Notes: a model not told the origin generated them from the sequence alone. DNA of 8,020 nucleotides from Phycisphaerae bacterium (GCA_030610965.1 JAUWQU010000143.1:1-8020); one strand, 5' to 3'. Shown: positions 1 through 6,773, counted from the stretch's first letter. Numbers and translations are program-made.

Positions 1-972
1 CAGCGAGTCCGGACCCTCGGCCAGCTCCGCCATCACCGCAGCAACCACGGGCCAGTCCATCGCTTCGGCGAGGTGCCTGGCCAACCCGTCCAGCCGCGCG
101 CCGCCGCCGACCAGCAGCAACTGATCGGCCGCCGCGTCGGGATACTGGTTGGAAACGTACGACAACGGCATTCTCATTTCTTCGATCATTCGAGCGACGT
201 ATCGCTCGAGGCAGGCGTCGACGGCCTCGGCGTGCGGCCCTGCCTGGTCCGCGCCGGAAAGCATTTGCTCGACCTGCGCCGCGTCCACCTCCAACTCGCC
301 GGCAAGCTCCTCAACCATCGCGCCGTAGGCGCTCTTGGACAGCTTGCGTTCGTAGATCACCACGCCGTTGTAGAGCAGCACGAGCCTCGGAGCCGTCCAT
401 CCGACGTCGAGGATGCCCGCAAGGCCGTTGGACGCATGCAGCAGCGGCCCGCACGCCCTGGCCATGGCCTGCGACTGTATCTCCAGCCTCTCCACGCGGA
501 AGCCCTCGGCCTCGAAGCAATCCAGCAGGCTGTCGGCGTCGGCGTGCGTGCAGGCGGCGCCCATCACGAACGTCGTGTTCGCGGCCCGCGCTGGCGCCGG
601 CAACTGCCAACTCGCCATCTCGAATGACTGCGGGTCGCACTTGTGCATCCGCGCCAACTCGCAGCGGGCGAGCATCTCCAGAGGCGCGCCGGAGTCCGCG
701 GGCGGCAACTCCATTATCCCGGTCAGCAGCTTCTCGCCCGGAACAGCCAGCACAAGCCTGTTCCCGCGGAAGCCCGATTCGGTCAACTGCTCGCCAAGCC
801 GGCGAACCTCCGCGCCGGTGATCCCAGCGCCCTGGCGCTCGCGTTTCATCCCGGCTGCGGCGCTGATTCGCCATTTCCCGCCGCCGCGAGAGAACTGCAA
901 AGCCTTGATGCATCTCTCGCCGACATCCACGCCAATGGGCGAACAGTTTGTCAGAACAGGCCAGTTCATCAT
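1..972 (-). CDS. pilM: Type IV pilus assembly protein PilM-like (actin-fold ATPase), 3' end cut by window edge
   Basis: The reading frame is open from the ATG at 972 to base 1, giving 324 residues with no stop, so the C-terminus lies outside the window. PilM proteins are usually about 350 residues, so little is missing. PilM is a cytoplasmic, FtsA/actin-like protein that binds the N-terminus of PilN and links the inner-membrane alignment complex to the PilB/PilC motor. Visible family marks are a phosphate-1-like motif near the N-terminus (IGVDVGERCIKALQF, residues 13-27), a phosphate-2-like GILDVGW around residue 185, and an adenosine-motif-like LLLVGGGARLDGL near residue 290. The start overlaps the pilC stop in the string ATGATGA. 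ATG 972 gives the 4-nt ATGA overlap. ATG 969 is equally possible and sits 6 nt from the AAAGG at 976-980. A competence ComA/PilM-like protein of a type II secretion system (GspL-like role) is the alternative reading. Confidence 0.88.
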   Translation of the reverse strand, partial: MMNWPVLTNCSPIGVDVGERCIKALQFSRGGGKWRISAAAGMKRERQGAGITGAEVRRLGEQLTESGFRGNRLVLAVPGEKLLTGIMELPPADSGAPLEMLARCELARMHKCDPQSFEMASWQLPAPARAANTTFVMGAACTHADADSLLDCFEAEGFRVERLEIQSQAMARACGPLLHASNGLAGILDVGWTAPRLVLLYNGVVIYERKLSKSAYGAMVEELAGELEVDAAQVEQMLSGADQAGPHAEAVDACLERYVARMIEEMRMPLSYVSNQYPDAAADQLLLVGGGARLDGLARHLAEAMDWPVVAAVMAELAEGPDSL

Positions 973-2213
973 CCGCCTTTCCCGACCAGGCTGGTCGCGT
1001 CGAACAGCGGTGTGAAGATGCTCAGAGCCACGAAACCAACCATCACGCCCATGAATATGAGGATCATAGGCTCGATGATGCTGATGAGGCCCTTGAGCAG
1101 GATCTCGTTTTCCTCGTCCATGAACTCCGCCACGTCCAGCAGCAGGGCCGAAAGCTGGCCACTCTGCTCGCCGCTGCGGGTGGCTTCGTAGATCGAAGCG
1201 TGAACCAGCGGCGAGCCCCTGAAAACCGAGCTTATCGGCAGGCCTCGCGAGACCGCCTCGCATGCGCGATCGATCAACTCGCGGTAATGAATGTTGCTTA
1301 CCGAACCGCGACTCAACTGAAGGGCCTCCAGCATCGGCAGGTGGCTGTCCAGCAGCACACCCAGCAGACGGGCGATCCGGGCCGTGGCGAAGTTACGCAC
1401 CAGGTTGCCCACGTACGGCAGCCGAAGCACCAGCGTGTCGCAGGCGCGCTTGCCGCCCGCGCCGGAGACAAACAGCTTGATCCCCACGCCCGCCGCGGCC
1501 AGCAAGCTGATCGCGATAGGCCAGTACGACTTCACCGTGTCGCTCAGGTCGATAAGGAACTGCGTCGTCGCCGGCAGCGGCACGGCCAGCGTGTCGAAGA
1601 GCATCTTGAACCTCGGAACCACCAGTAGAAGCATCACCACGAAGACCACCGTCGTTACGACCGTCAGCAGGGCCGGGTAGATCATCGCGCCCTGGACGAC
1701 CCGGCGCACGTGCAGCCGCTTGCGGATCAACTGGGCAAGGCGGTCCAGCACCATCGTCAGCTTGCCGCTGGTCTCGCCGGCGGCGATCATGTTGCGGTAC
1801 ACCTCGTCGAACCAGTCCGGCCTGGCCGACATTGCCACCGACAGCGAGACGCCTTCCTCCAGCTTGCCTCGGATGTCCTCGATCACCCGCCGCCATACAG
1901 GATCGCGGGTCTGGCGCGCCAGCGAGCGGAGCCCCTCGGCCACCGGCGTGCCGGACTTGATGAGCATGAAGAGCTGTCGCGTGAACATGGCGACGTCCTT
2001 GGTCTTGGACGTCTTGCTTCGCGGCAGTCGCAGGCCGCCGGATATCGAGGCCTGGGGCCTTTCTTCGATCGGCCCGGCCGAGGCGGGGCGGATGTCCGCG
2101 ACGAACAGGTCCTGGTGCCGCAGGCGGTCGGTCGCCTCGGCCACGTTCGGCGCGTCGATCACGTCGGTGATCTCGCGGCCGGACTTCTCGAATGCCCTGT
2201 ATGCCAGTTTCAT
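969..2213 (-). CDS. pilC: Type IV pilus / type II secretion inner-membrane platform protein PilC/GspF
   Basis: The 414-residue protein has the usual length and two-repeat layout of the GspF/PilC family. This is the polytopic inner-membrane platform on which the PilB/GspE ATPase acts to add or remove pilin subunits. A short N-terminal segment (residues 1-60, starting KLAYRAFEKSGRE) precedes the first T2SSF domain at about 74-199, which has FTRQLFMLIKSGTP and the loop motif AAGETSGKL (144-152). The second T2SSF domain spans about 276-398 and has the matching SGEQSGQL (347-354). Hydrophobic membrane segments lie at about 178-199, 231-249 and 375-400, as expected. The ATG at 2213 overlaps the pilB TGA by 4 nt (ATGA). 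An AAGG lies at 2221-2224, 7 nt upstream of the start, inside pilB. Pilus and secretion versions cannot be told apart from this protein alone. Confidence 0.95.
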   Translation of the reverse strand: MKLAYRAFEKSGREITDVIDAPNVAEATDRLRHQDLFVADIRPASAGPIEERPQASISGGLRLPRSKTSKTKDVAMFTRQLFMLIKSGTPVAEGLRSLARQTRDPVWRRVIEDIRGKLEEGVSLSVAMSARPDWFDEVYRNMIAAGETSGKLTMVLDRLAQLIRKRLHVRRVVQGAMIYPALLTVVTTVVFVVMLLLVVPRFKMLFDTLAVPLPATTQFLIDLSDTVKSYWPIAISLLAAAGVGIKLFVSGAGGKRACDTLVLRLPYVGNLVRNFATARIARLLGVLLDSHLPMLEALQLSRGSVSNIHYRELIDRACEAVSRGLPISSVFRGSPLVHASIYEATRSGEQSGQLSALLLDVAEFMDEENEILLKGLISIIEPMILIFMGVMVGFVALSIFTPLFDATSLVGKGG

Positions 2214-3991
2214 ATCGTTGCCTTAGCGTCTGCCGCAGTCGGCTCGCGGTGCAGTTCCGGCTCCGCCGAGGCCGGGACGGACTCTTCCTCGCTGTGCGTT
2301 ACGGACAGGGCCTCTTCCAGGCTCGTCCGCCCCTCGACTGCCACAAGCACGCCTTCCTGCCGCAGCGTGGTGCCGCCGAGCTTGATCCAGGCCTCGCGAA
2401 GCTCCTGCGTGCTCACGTCGTGGCGCATCATCCGACGAAGTTCCGGGCCGATTTCCATGACCTCGTAAACCCCGCAGCGCCCGGCGAAGCCCGAGTCATA
2501 GCAGTGCGAGCAGCCGGCGCCGCGGTTGAACGTCCGAGACGCGCCGTCGGCCAGGCGGGCCTCCCGCAGGTCGGCCTCGTCCGGGCGATACGTCTCGAGG
2601 CAGTTCGGGCAAATCGTCCGCACGAGCCGCTGGGCAACCACGCCGTTCAGCGCACCCGAAAGCAGGTACGGCTCGATGCCCATGTCCACGAGCCTCGCCA
2701 CGGACCCCGCCGCGTCGTTGGTGTGAAGCGTCGCCAGCACAACGTGGCCGGTCAGGGCAGCCTGCACCGCCACGCGAGCCGTAAGCTCGTCGCGAATCTC
2801 GCCGACCATGATCACGTCCGGGTCCTGGCGAAGGATGCTGCGAAGGGCCCGCGGGAACGACATCCCGATAGACTCCTGGACCTGGATCTGGTTGATCAGG
2901 TCCAACTGGTATTCGACCGGATCCTCCACGGTCATGATGTTGCGCTCAGGGCTTCGCAGCAGGCTCAGGGCGGAGTAAAGCGTCGTCGTCTTGCCGCTGC
3001 CGGTCGGGCCGGTCACCAGAACCAGCCCGTAAGGCCGGTGGAGCATCGACATGAACGACTCCAGCGCCTGCCGGCGGAAACCAAGGCTCTCCAGCCGGAC
3101 GTTGAGCCGCTTCTTGTCCAGAATGCGGATGACGACCTTTTCGCCCAGCACCGTCGGCATGGTCGAGATGCGCAGGTCTACCTCCCGGCCCTCGGCCTGG
3201 AGGCGGACCCGGCCCTCCTGGGGCAGGCGCCGTTCGGCTATGTCCATGCGGCTGAAGACTTTAACGCGAGAGACGATGGCCGAGTGCATCCCGGCAGGCG
3301 GGCGCATCAAATCCCGCAGCACGCCGTGGACCCGGTAACGGACCCGCGTGGCCTTGAGGTCCGGCTCGATGTGAATATCGCTGGCGGAATCCTTTATGGC
3401 CCGAAGCAGCACGCGGTTGACCAGGCTGACAACCGGGCTGCTGGCCTCGGTGTTCTCAAGGTCGCCCATGCCGGCGTCCTCGTCATCCGGCTCACCCTCG
3501 ACGTACTCGAGCTGCTCGGCCTCGCCCGTGCCCATGAAACCCTCGGCCGGGGCCGAGTCGATGCCGGCGTCGATCGCACTGAGGATCTCGTTCTCCAACG
3601 CCAGCATCGGACGGATGTTACAGCCGGTCATCTGCCGGAGCCTGTCAATGCTCGCCAGCGACTGCGGCTCGGCCATCGCGACCGTGAGCATGTCTCGCAA
3701 CTTGAACATCGGCAAGACTTTAAGCCGCTTGGCCTCCTCCCGGCCTATCAAGGCCAAAAGCTGGCCGTCGAACAGGCCCCGCCGCAACAGACAGCCGCGA
3801 ATCCCCATCCGCTTGGACAACGCGGCGATTATGTTCGCCCCCGTTACCAACTCCTGCTCGACGAGCATCTCGCCGAGCAACCGACCGGTCTTCTTCTGCT
3901 CGACGAGGACCTGCCCCAACTGCTCGACTGTGAGCAGACCGTCCTCAACGAGGGCGTCGCCGATCCGGACTCTTCGCTGCGACGGCTTCAT
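2210..3991 (-). CDS. pilB: Type IV pilus / type II secretion assembly ATPase PilB/GspE
   Basis: The 593-residue protein is a secretion-superfamily hexameric ATPase that powers pilus or pseudopilus extension from the cytoplasmic face. The N-terminal T2SSE_N/MshEN domain (about 1-145) begins with a well-formed first motif, RIGDALVEDGLLTVEQLG onward to Q32; a weaker second copy follows at 38-61. An acidic linker (about 155-185) leads to the N2 domain and then the ATPase core. The core has Walker A GPTGSGKTT at 328-336 (K334), Asp box TVEDPVEY at 354-361, Walker B DVIMVGE ending at E397, and His box ATLHTNDA with H423. The tetracysteine zinc site is present as C461-x2-C464 and C494-x2-C497, which favours PilB/GspE over the retraction ATPase PilT. 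A charged tail of about 30 residues ends the protein. GGGAG at 3998-4002 lies 6 nt before the ATG, and the start overlaps the STAS gene stop by 4 nt (ATGA). Confidence 0.95.
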   Translation of the reverse strand: MKPSQRRVRIGDALVEDGLLTVEQLGQVLVEQKKTGRLLGEMLVEQELVTGANIIAALSKRMGIRGCLLRRGLFDGQLLALIGREEAKRLKVLPMFKLRDMLTVAMAEPQSLASIDRLRQMTGCNIRPMLALENEILSAIDAGIDSAPAEGFMGTGEAEQLEYVEGEPDDEDAGMGDLENTEASSPVVSLVNRVLLRAIKDSASDIHIEPDLKATRVRYRVHGVLRDLMRPPAGMHSAIVSRVKVFSRMDIAERRLPQEGRVRLQAEGREVDLRISTMPTVLGEKVVIRILDKKRLNVRLESLGFRRQALESFMSMLHRPYGLVLVTGPTGSGKTTTLYSALSLLRSPERNIMTVEDPVEYQLDLINQIQVQESIGMSFPRALRSILRQDPDVIMVGEIRDELTARVAVQAALTGHVVLATLHTNDAAGSVARLVDMGIEPYLLSGALNGVVAQRLVRTICPNCLETYRPDEADLREARLADGASRTFNRGAGCSHCYDSGFAGRCGVYEVMEIGPELRRMMRHDVSTQELREAWIKLGGTTLRQEGVLVAVEGRTSLEEALSVTHSEEESVPASAEPELHREPTAADAKATI

Positions 3992-4323
3992 GCCAGGCTC
4001 CCAACGGCGGCCCCGAGATCGTCGTACTGCTCGAATAGCGATGCAACTTCCGTTATTTCAAGTACTTCTCGAACGATGTCGTTCGGCGCGACAAGGATCA
4101 ACGCATTACCGGAGCGGATGAGCTTCTCGGTGGCCTCGACGAGCACTTCCAGAGCCCGGCTGTCCAGGAGAGTTACCTTGGCCATGTCCACAACGAACCG
4201 GCCGGAAGATTGCTCAAGCAAATCCTCCAGGCGACTGCCCAGACGATCGGAGTCCGACCCGGTAATGGCTCCGATCGGCCGAAGGACCATCACGTCACCT
4301 TCCTGCTGTTCCGCCAAGTTCAT
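3988..4323 (-). CDS. STAS-domain protein, anti-anti-sigma factor-like (SpoIIAA/RsbV family)
   Basis: The 111-residue protein consists of one STAS domain and nothing else, the size of SpoIIAA/RsbV-type antagonists. In the known family an unphosphorylated STAS protein binds a partner, classically an anti-sigma-factor kinase, and is released when a serine is phosphorylated. The alternating pattern is visible: an N-terminal beta strand pair (VMVLRPIGAITG), the strand FVVDMAKV, the phospho-loop TLLDSRALEVLVEA, then LILVAP and a C-terminal helix. S55, after D54, aligns by eye with the phosphorylated serine of SpoIIAA. The usual S/T-G that follows is R56-A57 here. It is the first gene of the apparent operon and its TGA overlaps the pilB ATG, so it may act on the pilus/secretion motor or on its expression. 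No partner kinase or phosphatase is in the window. A GAAGAAGGG purine tract ends 6 nt before the ATG. Confidence 0.85.
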   Translation of the reverse strand: MNLAEQQEGDVMVLRPIGAITGSDSDRLGSRLEDLLEQSSGRFVVDMAKVTLLDSRALEVLVEATEKLIRSGNALILVAPNDIVREVLEITEVASLFEQYDDLGAAVGSLA

Positions 4324-4397
4324 TCAGAGCCCTTCTTCAGGCAATTCCTCACTGCGACACCCGTCTTCGGACAACACGCGCCGCCGCCGGGTGGCAC

Positions 4398-4454
4398 ATC
4401 CCACGCGGACCCACACTGCTGGACTGTCTTTGTTACCCATCGGCAACGTGGGAT
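4398..4454 (-). other. Possible structured leader RNA upstream of the STAS gene
   Basis: Read on the minus strand, ATCCCACG (4454-4447) can pair with CGTGGGAT (4405-4398), an exact 8-bp inverted repeat. Inside it, directly stacked on the outer stem, GTTGCC GATG GGTAAC (4447-4432) forms a 6-bp hairpin with one G-U pair; G4447 is shared, so one of the two helices gives up a pair. The element would lie about 75 nt upstream of the STAS start codon in the pilus transcript. It does not match the conserved parts of the c-di-GMP-I riboswitch as I know them, and I recognise no known RNA family. Such structures can arise by chance in G+C-rich DNA. Confidence 0.25.
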
Positions 4455-4534
4455 TCGACTTGAATAACATCCGCCACCCGCGCCGCCGTGTGCCTGAAGA
4501 CTGACCGGCAGGAAAATTTCCGCGCAGTCCGCCG

Positions 4535-4545
4535 TCCCTCAGGGA
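4535..4545. promoter_or_regulatory. 11-bp palindrome, possible operator
   Basis: TCCCT-C-AGGGA is a perfect palindrome around base 4540. It lies about 21 bp upstream of the TATAAT at 4567, touching where a -35 element would sit, a usual place for a repressor or activator to bind. No regulator gene is in view. Confidence 0.25.
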
Positions 4546-4566
4546 GGGTTCAAGGCAAGGTGCGGA

Positions 4567-4572
4567 TATAAT
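4567..4572 (+). promoter_or_regulatory. -10 promoter box (TATAAT) for the GH32 gene
   Basis: The hexamer matches the sigma-70-type consensus exactly and lies 32 nt before the chosen start codon, which would give a short 5' leader of roughly 25 nt. No good TTGACA-like -35 is found 16-18 bp upstream (that stretch is G-rich), so the promoter may depend on an activator or may not be real. Confidence 0.4.
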
Positions 4573-4592
4573 CCCGATTCGCCTGGCCGCCA

Positions 4593-4598
4593 AAGGAG
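4593..4598 (+). promoter_or_regulatory. Ribosome-binding site deciding the GH32 start
   Basis: AAGGAG ends at 4598. The first in-frame ATG (4599) directly abuts it and is too close to be used. The second ATG at 4605 lies 6 nt away, an optimal spacing, so translation most likely starts at 4605. Confidence 0.75.
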
Positions 4599-4604
4599 AT
4601 GCCA

Positions 4605-6773
4605 ATGCACGCGAAGCTCGGCTATGTCATCTCAACACTCGTCGCAATCGCCTTGCTGGCCTGCCCGGCCGGGGCTTTTGCCGTCGAGGAGGCCAAGGAC
4701 ATCCTCATCGCGGACTTCGAAGGCCAGACCTATGGCGACTGGAAGGTCGAGGGCGACGCCTTCGGCGCCGGCCCCGCCAAGGGCACGCTTCAAGGCCAGA
4801 TGACCGTCCGCGGGTATCTAGGCAAGGCCCTGGTCAACACCTACCTCGGCGGCGACGGCGCCACCGGCACGCTGACAAGCCCGCCGCTGAAGATCGAGAG
4901 GAAGCACATCAACTTCCTAATCGGCGGCGGCAAGCATCCAGGCCAGACATGCATCAACCTCCTGATAGGCGGCAAGTGCGTCCGCACCGCCACCGGCTAC
5001 AACAACTCACCCGGCGGCAGCGAGGCGCTGGCTTGGCAGTCATGGGATGTGACGGACCTTGCCGGCAAGATGGCGACGATTCAGATCGTCGATAAGCGAA
5101 AGGGCGGTTGGGGACACGTTAACGTGGATCAAATCATGCAAAGCGACAAGAAACGACAGTCGGCCGCACCCGCGACGCCCCCTCCGGCCGTCGCGGCCTC
5201 GCGGGAAATCACCATCGACAAGCGATACCTCCATTTGCCCGTCAAGAACGGCGCGCCGGGTTGTCGCGTGAAGCTCGTCGTCGATGGCGAGACGGCCCGC
5301 GAGTTCACCATCGAGTTGGCCGAGGGCGAGCCGGACTTCTGGGTCTTCGCGGACATGGCGGACTTCGCCGGCAAGAAAATCCGCGTCGAGGTCGACAAAA
5401 TGACCGAAGGCGCCAAGGGCCTCGAAGCGATAACCCAGGCCGACGAAGTGCCCGGCGCCGCGGGAATGTACAAGGAAAAGCACCGCCAGCAGTTCCACTT
5501 CTCAAGCCGGCGCGGCTGGAACAACGACTCTAACGGCCTGGTCTACTACAAGGGCGAGTACCACCTCTATTACCAGCACAACCCCTACGGCTGGAAGTGG
5601 GGCAACATGCACTGGGGCCACGCCGTCAGCGACGACCTGGTCCACTGGAAGGAACTGCCCATCGCGATTTACCCGCACCGCTTCGGCGACTGGGTGTTCT
5701 CCGGCAGCGCGGTTGTCGATGCCGACAACACGGCCGGCTTCAAGACCGGCGACGAGGACGTGATCGTCGCCGCCTACACAAGCACCGGGCGCGGCGAGGC
5801 CATCGCCTACAGCAACGACCGCGGACGCACGTTCGCGGATTACGCAGGCAACCCCGTCGTCAAGCACAGCGGGCGAGACCCGAAGGTCATCTGGTACGCA
5901 CCGGGCAAGCACTGGGTGATGGCCCTGTTCGACCAGGTGGGCAAGTCGCGCGGCATCGCGCTGTACACCTCGACGAACCTGAAGGACTGGCAGCGCACCA
6001 GCCGGATCGACGGCTATTACGAGTGCCCGGAGATCTTCGAGATCGCCCTCGACGGCAAGGCCGACACCACCAAGTGGGTCGTCTACGGGGCCGACGGCAA
6101 GTACGCGGTGGGCTCGTTCGACGGAAAGACGTTCGCGCCGGATGGCGACAGGCAAACGTTCCACTACGGCAACTGCTTCTACGCCTCCCAGACGTTCAGC
6201 AACATCCCAGCCGACGACGGCAGGAGAATCCAGATCGCCTGGGGCCGGATCGACACGCCGGGAATGCCCTTCAACCAGTGCATGCTCTTCCCGGTCGAGC
6301 TGACGCTGCGAACGACCAGCGACGGCCCGCGGATGTTCACCATGCCCGTCCGCGAAATCGAAAAGCTCCGCGGAAAGAAGCACGAGTGGAAGGACTGCAG
6401 CCTTACATTCTCCGGCCGAAACCCGCTGGCCGCAATCGACGCCGAACTGATGGACATCAGCGCCGAGATCGACATCAGCGCCAGCCAGGAAAAGGAAGTG
6501 GGGTTCTTCGTTCGCGGCACGCCGGTGTCCTACGACGTCGCCAAGCAGACGCTCACCTGCAAGGGCAAGACCGCCCCGCTGAAGTGCCCAGGCGGCAAGC
6601 TGAGCCTCCGCATCCTGGTCGATCGCACGAGCATCGAAATATACGCCAACGACGGCGAGGTCTACATGCCCATCGGAGTGATCCACCCGGAAGAGAATCG
6701 CTCGTTGGAGCCTATGAACATTGCCAAGGCAACGAGGCTGACCGTATGGGAGCTTCGCTCGGCGTGGGAATAG
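4605..6773 (+). CDS. Exported GH32 family beta-fructosidase (levanase/inulinase/sucrase-type) with N-terminal accessory domains
   Basis: The enzyme has 722 residues from the preferred ATG (724 if ATG 4599 is used), against about 450-500 for a bare GH32 enzyme. GH32 enzymes hydrolyse terminal or internal beta-fructofuranosyl bonds with retention. A signal peptide covers about residues 1-26: K4, a hydrophobic core and AFA before V27. LLAC at 17-20 is a possible but non-ideal lipobox. Residues about 28-185 form a beta-rich domain (IADFEGQTYGDWKV, GGWGHVNVDQI) of the kind found ahead of GH32 modules. A Pro/Ala linker follows, then a DUF4980 domain (about 200-297). The GH32 module has the nucleophile D308 in WNNDSNG, FSGSA at 365-369, the transition-state stabiliser D425 in GRDPKV, and the acid/base E473 in YECPEIF. 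A C-terminal beta-sandwich includes LSLRILVDRTSIEIYANDGE near 666-685. WNNDPNG is usual at the nucleophile, so Pro is replaced by Ser309. Exo/endo mode and substrate cannot be read from sequence. Confidence 0.93.
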   Translation: MHAKLGYVISTLVAIALLACPAGAFAVEEAKDILIADFEGQTYGDWKVEGDAFGAGPAKGTLQGQMTVRGYLGKALVNTYLGGDGATGTLTSPPLKIERKHINFLIGGGKHPGQTCINLLIGGKCVRTATGYNNSPGGSEALAWQSWDVTDLAGKMATIQIVDKRKGGWGHVNVDQIMQSDKKRQSAAPATPPPAVAASREITIDKRYLHLPVKNGAPGCRVKLVVDGETAREFTIELAEGEPDFWVFADMADFAGKKIRVEVDKMTEGAKGLEAITQADEVPGAAGMYKEKHRQQFHFSSRRGWNNDSNGLVYYKGEYHLYYQHNPYGWKWGNMHWGHAVSDDLVHWKELPIAIYPHRFGDWVFSGSAVVDADNTAGFKTGDEDVIVAAYTSTGRGEAIAYSNDRGRTFADYAGNPVVKHSGRDPKVIWYAPGKHWVMALFDQVGKSRGIALYTSTNLKDWQRTSRIDGYYECPEIFEIALDGKADTTKWVVYGADGKYAVGSFDGKTFAPDGDRQTFHYGNCFYASQTFSNIPADDGRRIQIAWGRIDTPGMPFNQCMLFPVELTLRTTSDGPRMFTMPVREIEKLRGKKHEWKDCSLTFSGRNPLAAIDAELMDISAEIDISASQEKEVGFFVRGTPVSYDVAKQTLTCKGKTAPLKCPGGKLSLRILVDRTSIEIYANDGEVYMPIGVIHPEENRSLEPMNIAKATRLTVWELRSAWE

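Larger units (their letters stand above)
4324..4604. promoter_or_regulatory. Divergent intergenic region between the pilus operon and the glycosidase genes
   Basis: This 281-bp stretch separates the leftward STAS-pilB-pilC-pilM genes from the rightward GH32 gene, so it must carry the control signals of both unless the transcripts start further away. For the rightward side a -10 box, a palindrome and a ribosome-binding site are listed separately. For the leftward side I see no convincing -35/-10 pair. The most notable structure on that strand is a pair of complementary arms at 4398-4405 and 4447-4454 enclosing a hairpin. A 93-codon minus-strand frame ending just before the STAS ATG looks like chance. 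Confidence 0.6.

Noticed and set aside
311..913. 200-codon minus-strand frame overlapping pilM
   Set aside because: It is on the pilM strand but in a different frame. The pilM frame through the same bases carries the conserved actin-fold motifs; this one does not.
2210..3991. PilT-type retraction ATPase instead of PilB
   Set aside because: The long N-terminal domain and the tetracysteine zinc site are features of PilB/GspE and are absent in PilT.
2192..4504. 770-codon open frame on the plus strand opposite pilB and the STAS gene
   Set aside because: It is antisense to clearly conserved PilB motifs, is rich in Arg/His/Leu typical of G+C-rich shadow frames, and shows no recognisable domain.
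4324..4598. c-di-GMP-I riboswitch upstream of the pilus operon
   Set aside because: I looked for its conserved core segments on the minus strand and did not find them.
4324..4605. 93-codon minus-strand frame ending directly before the STAS start
   Set aside because: It is Arg-rich with no recognisable domain, its start lies over the GH32 start codon, and it spans the promoter region. Its exact adjacency to the STAS ATG is tempting but probably chance.
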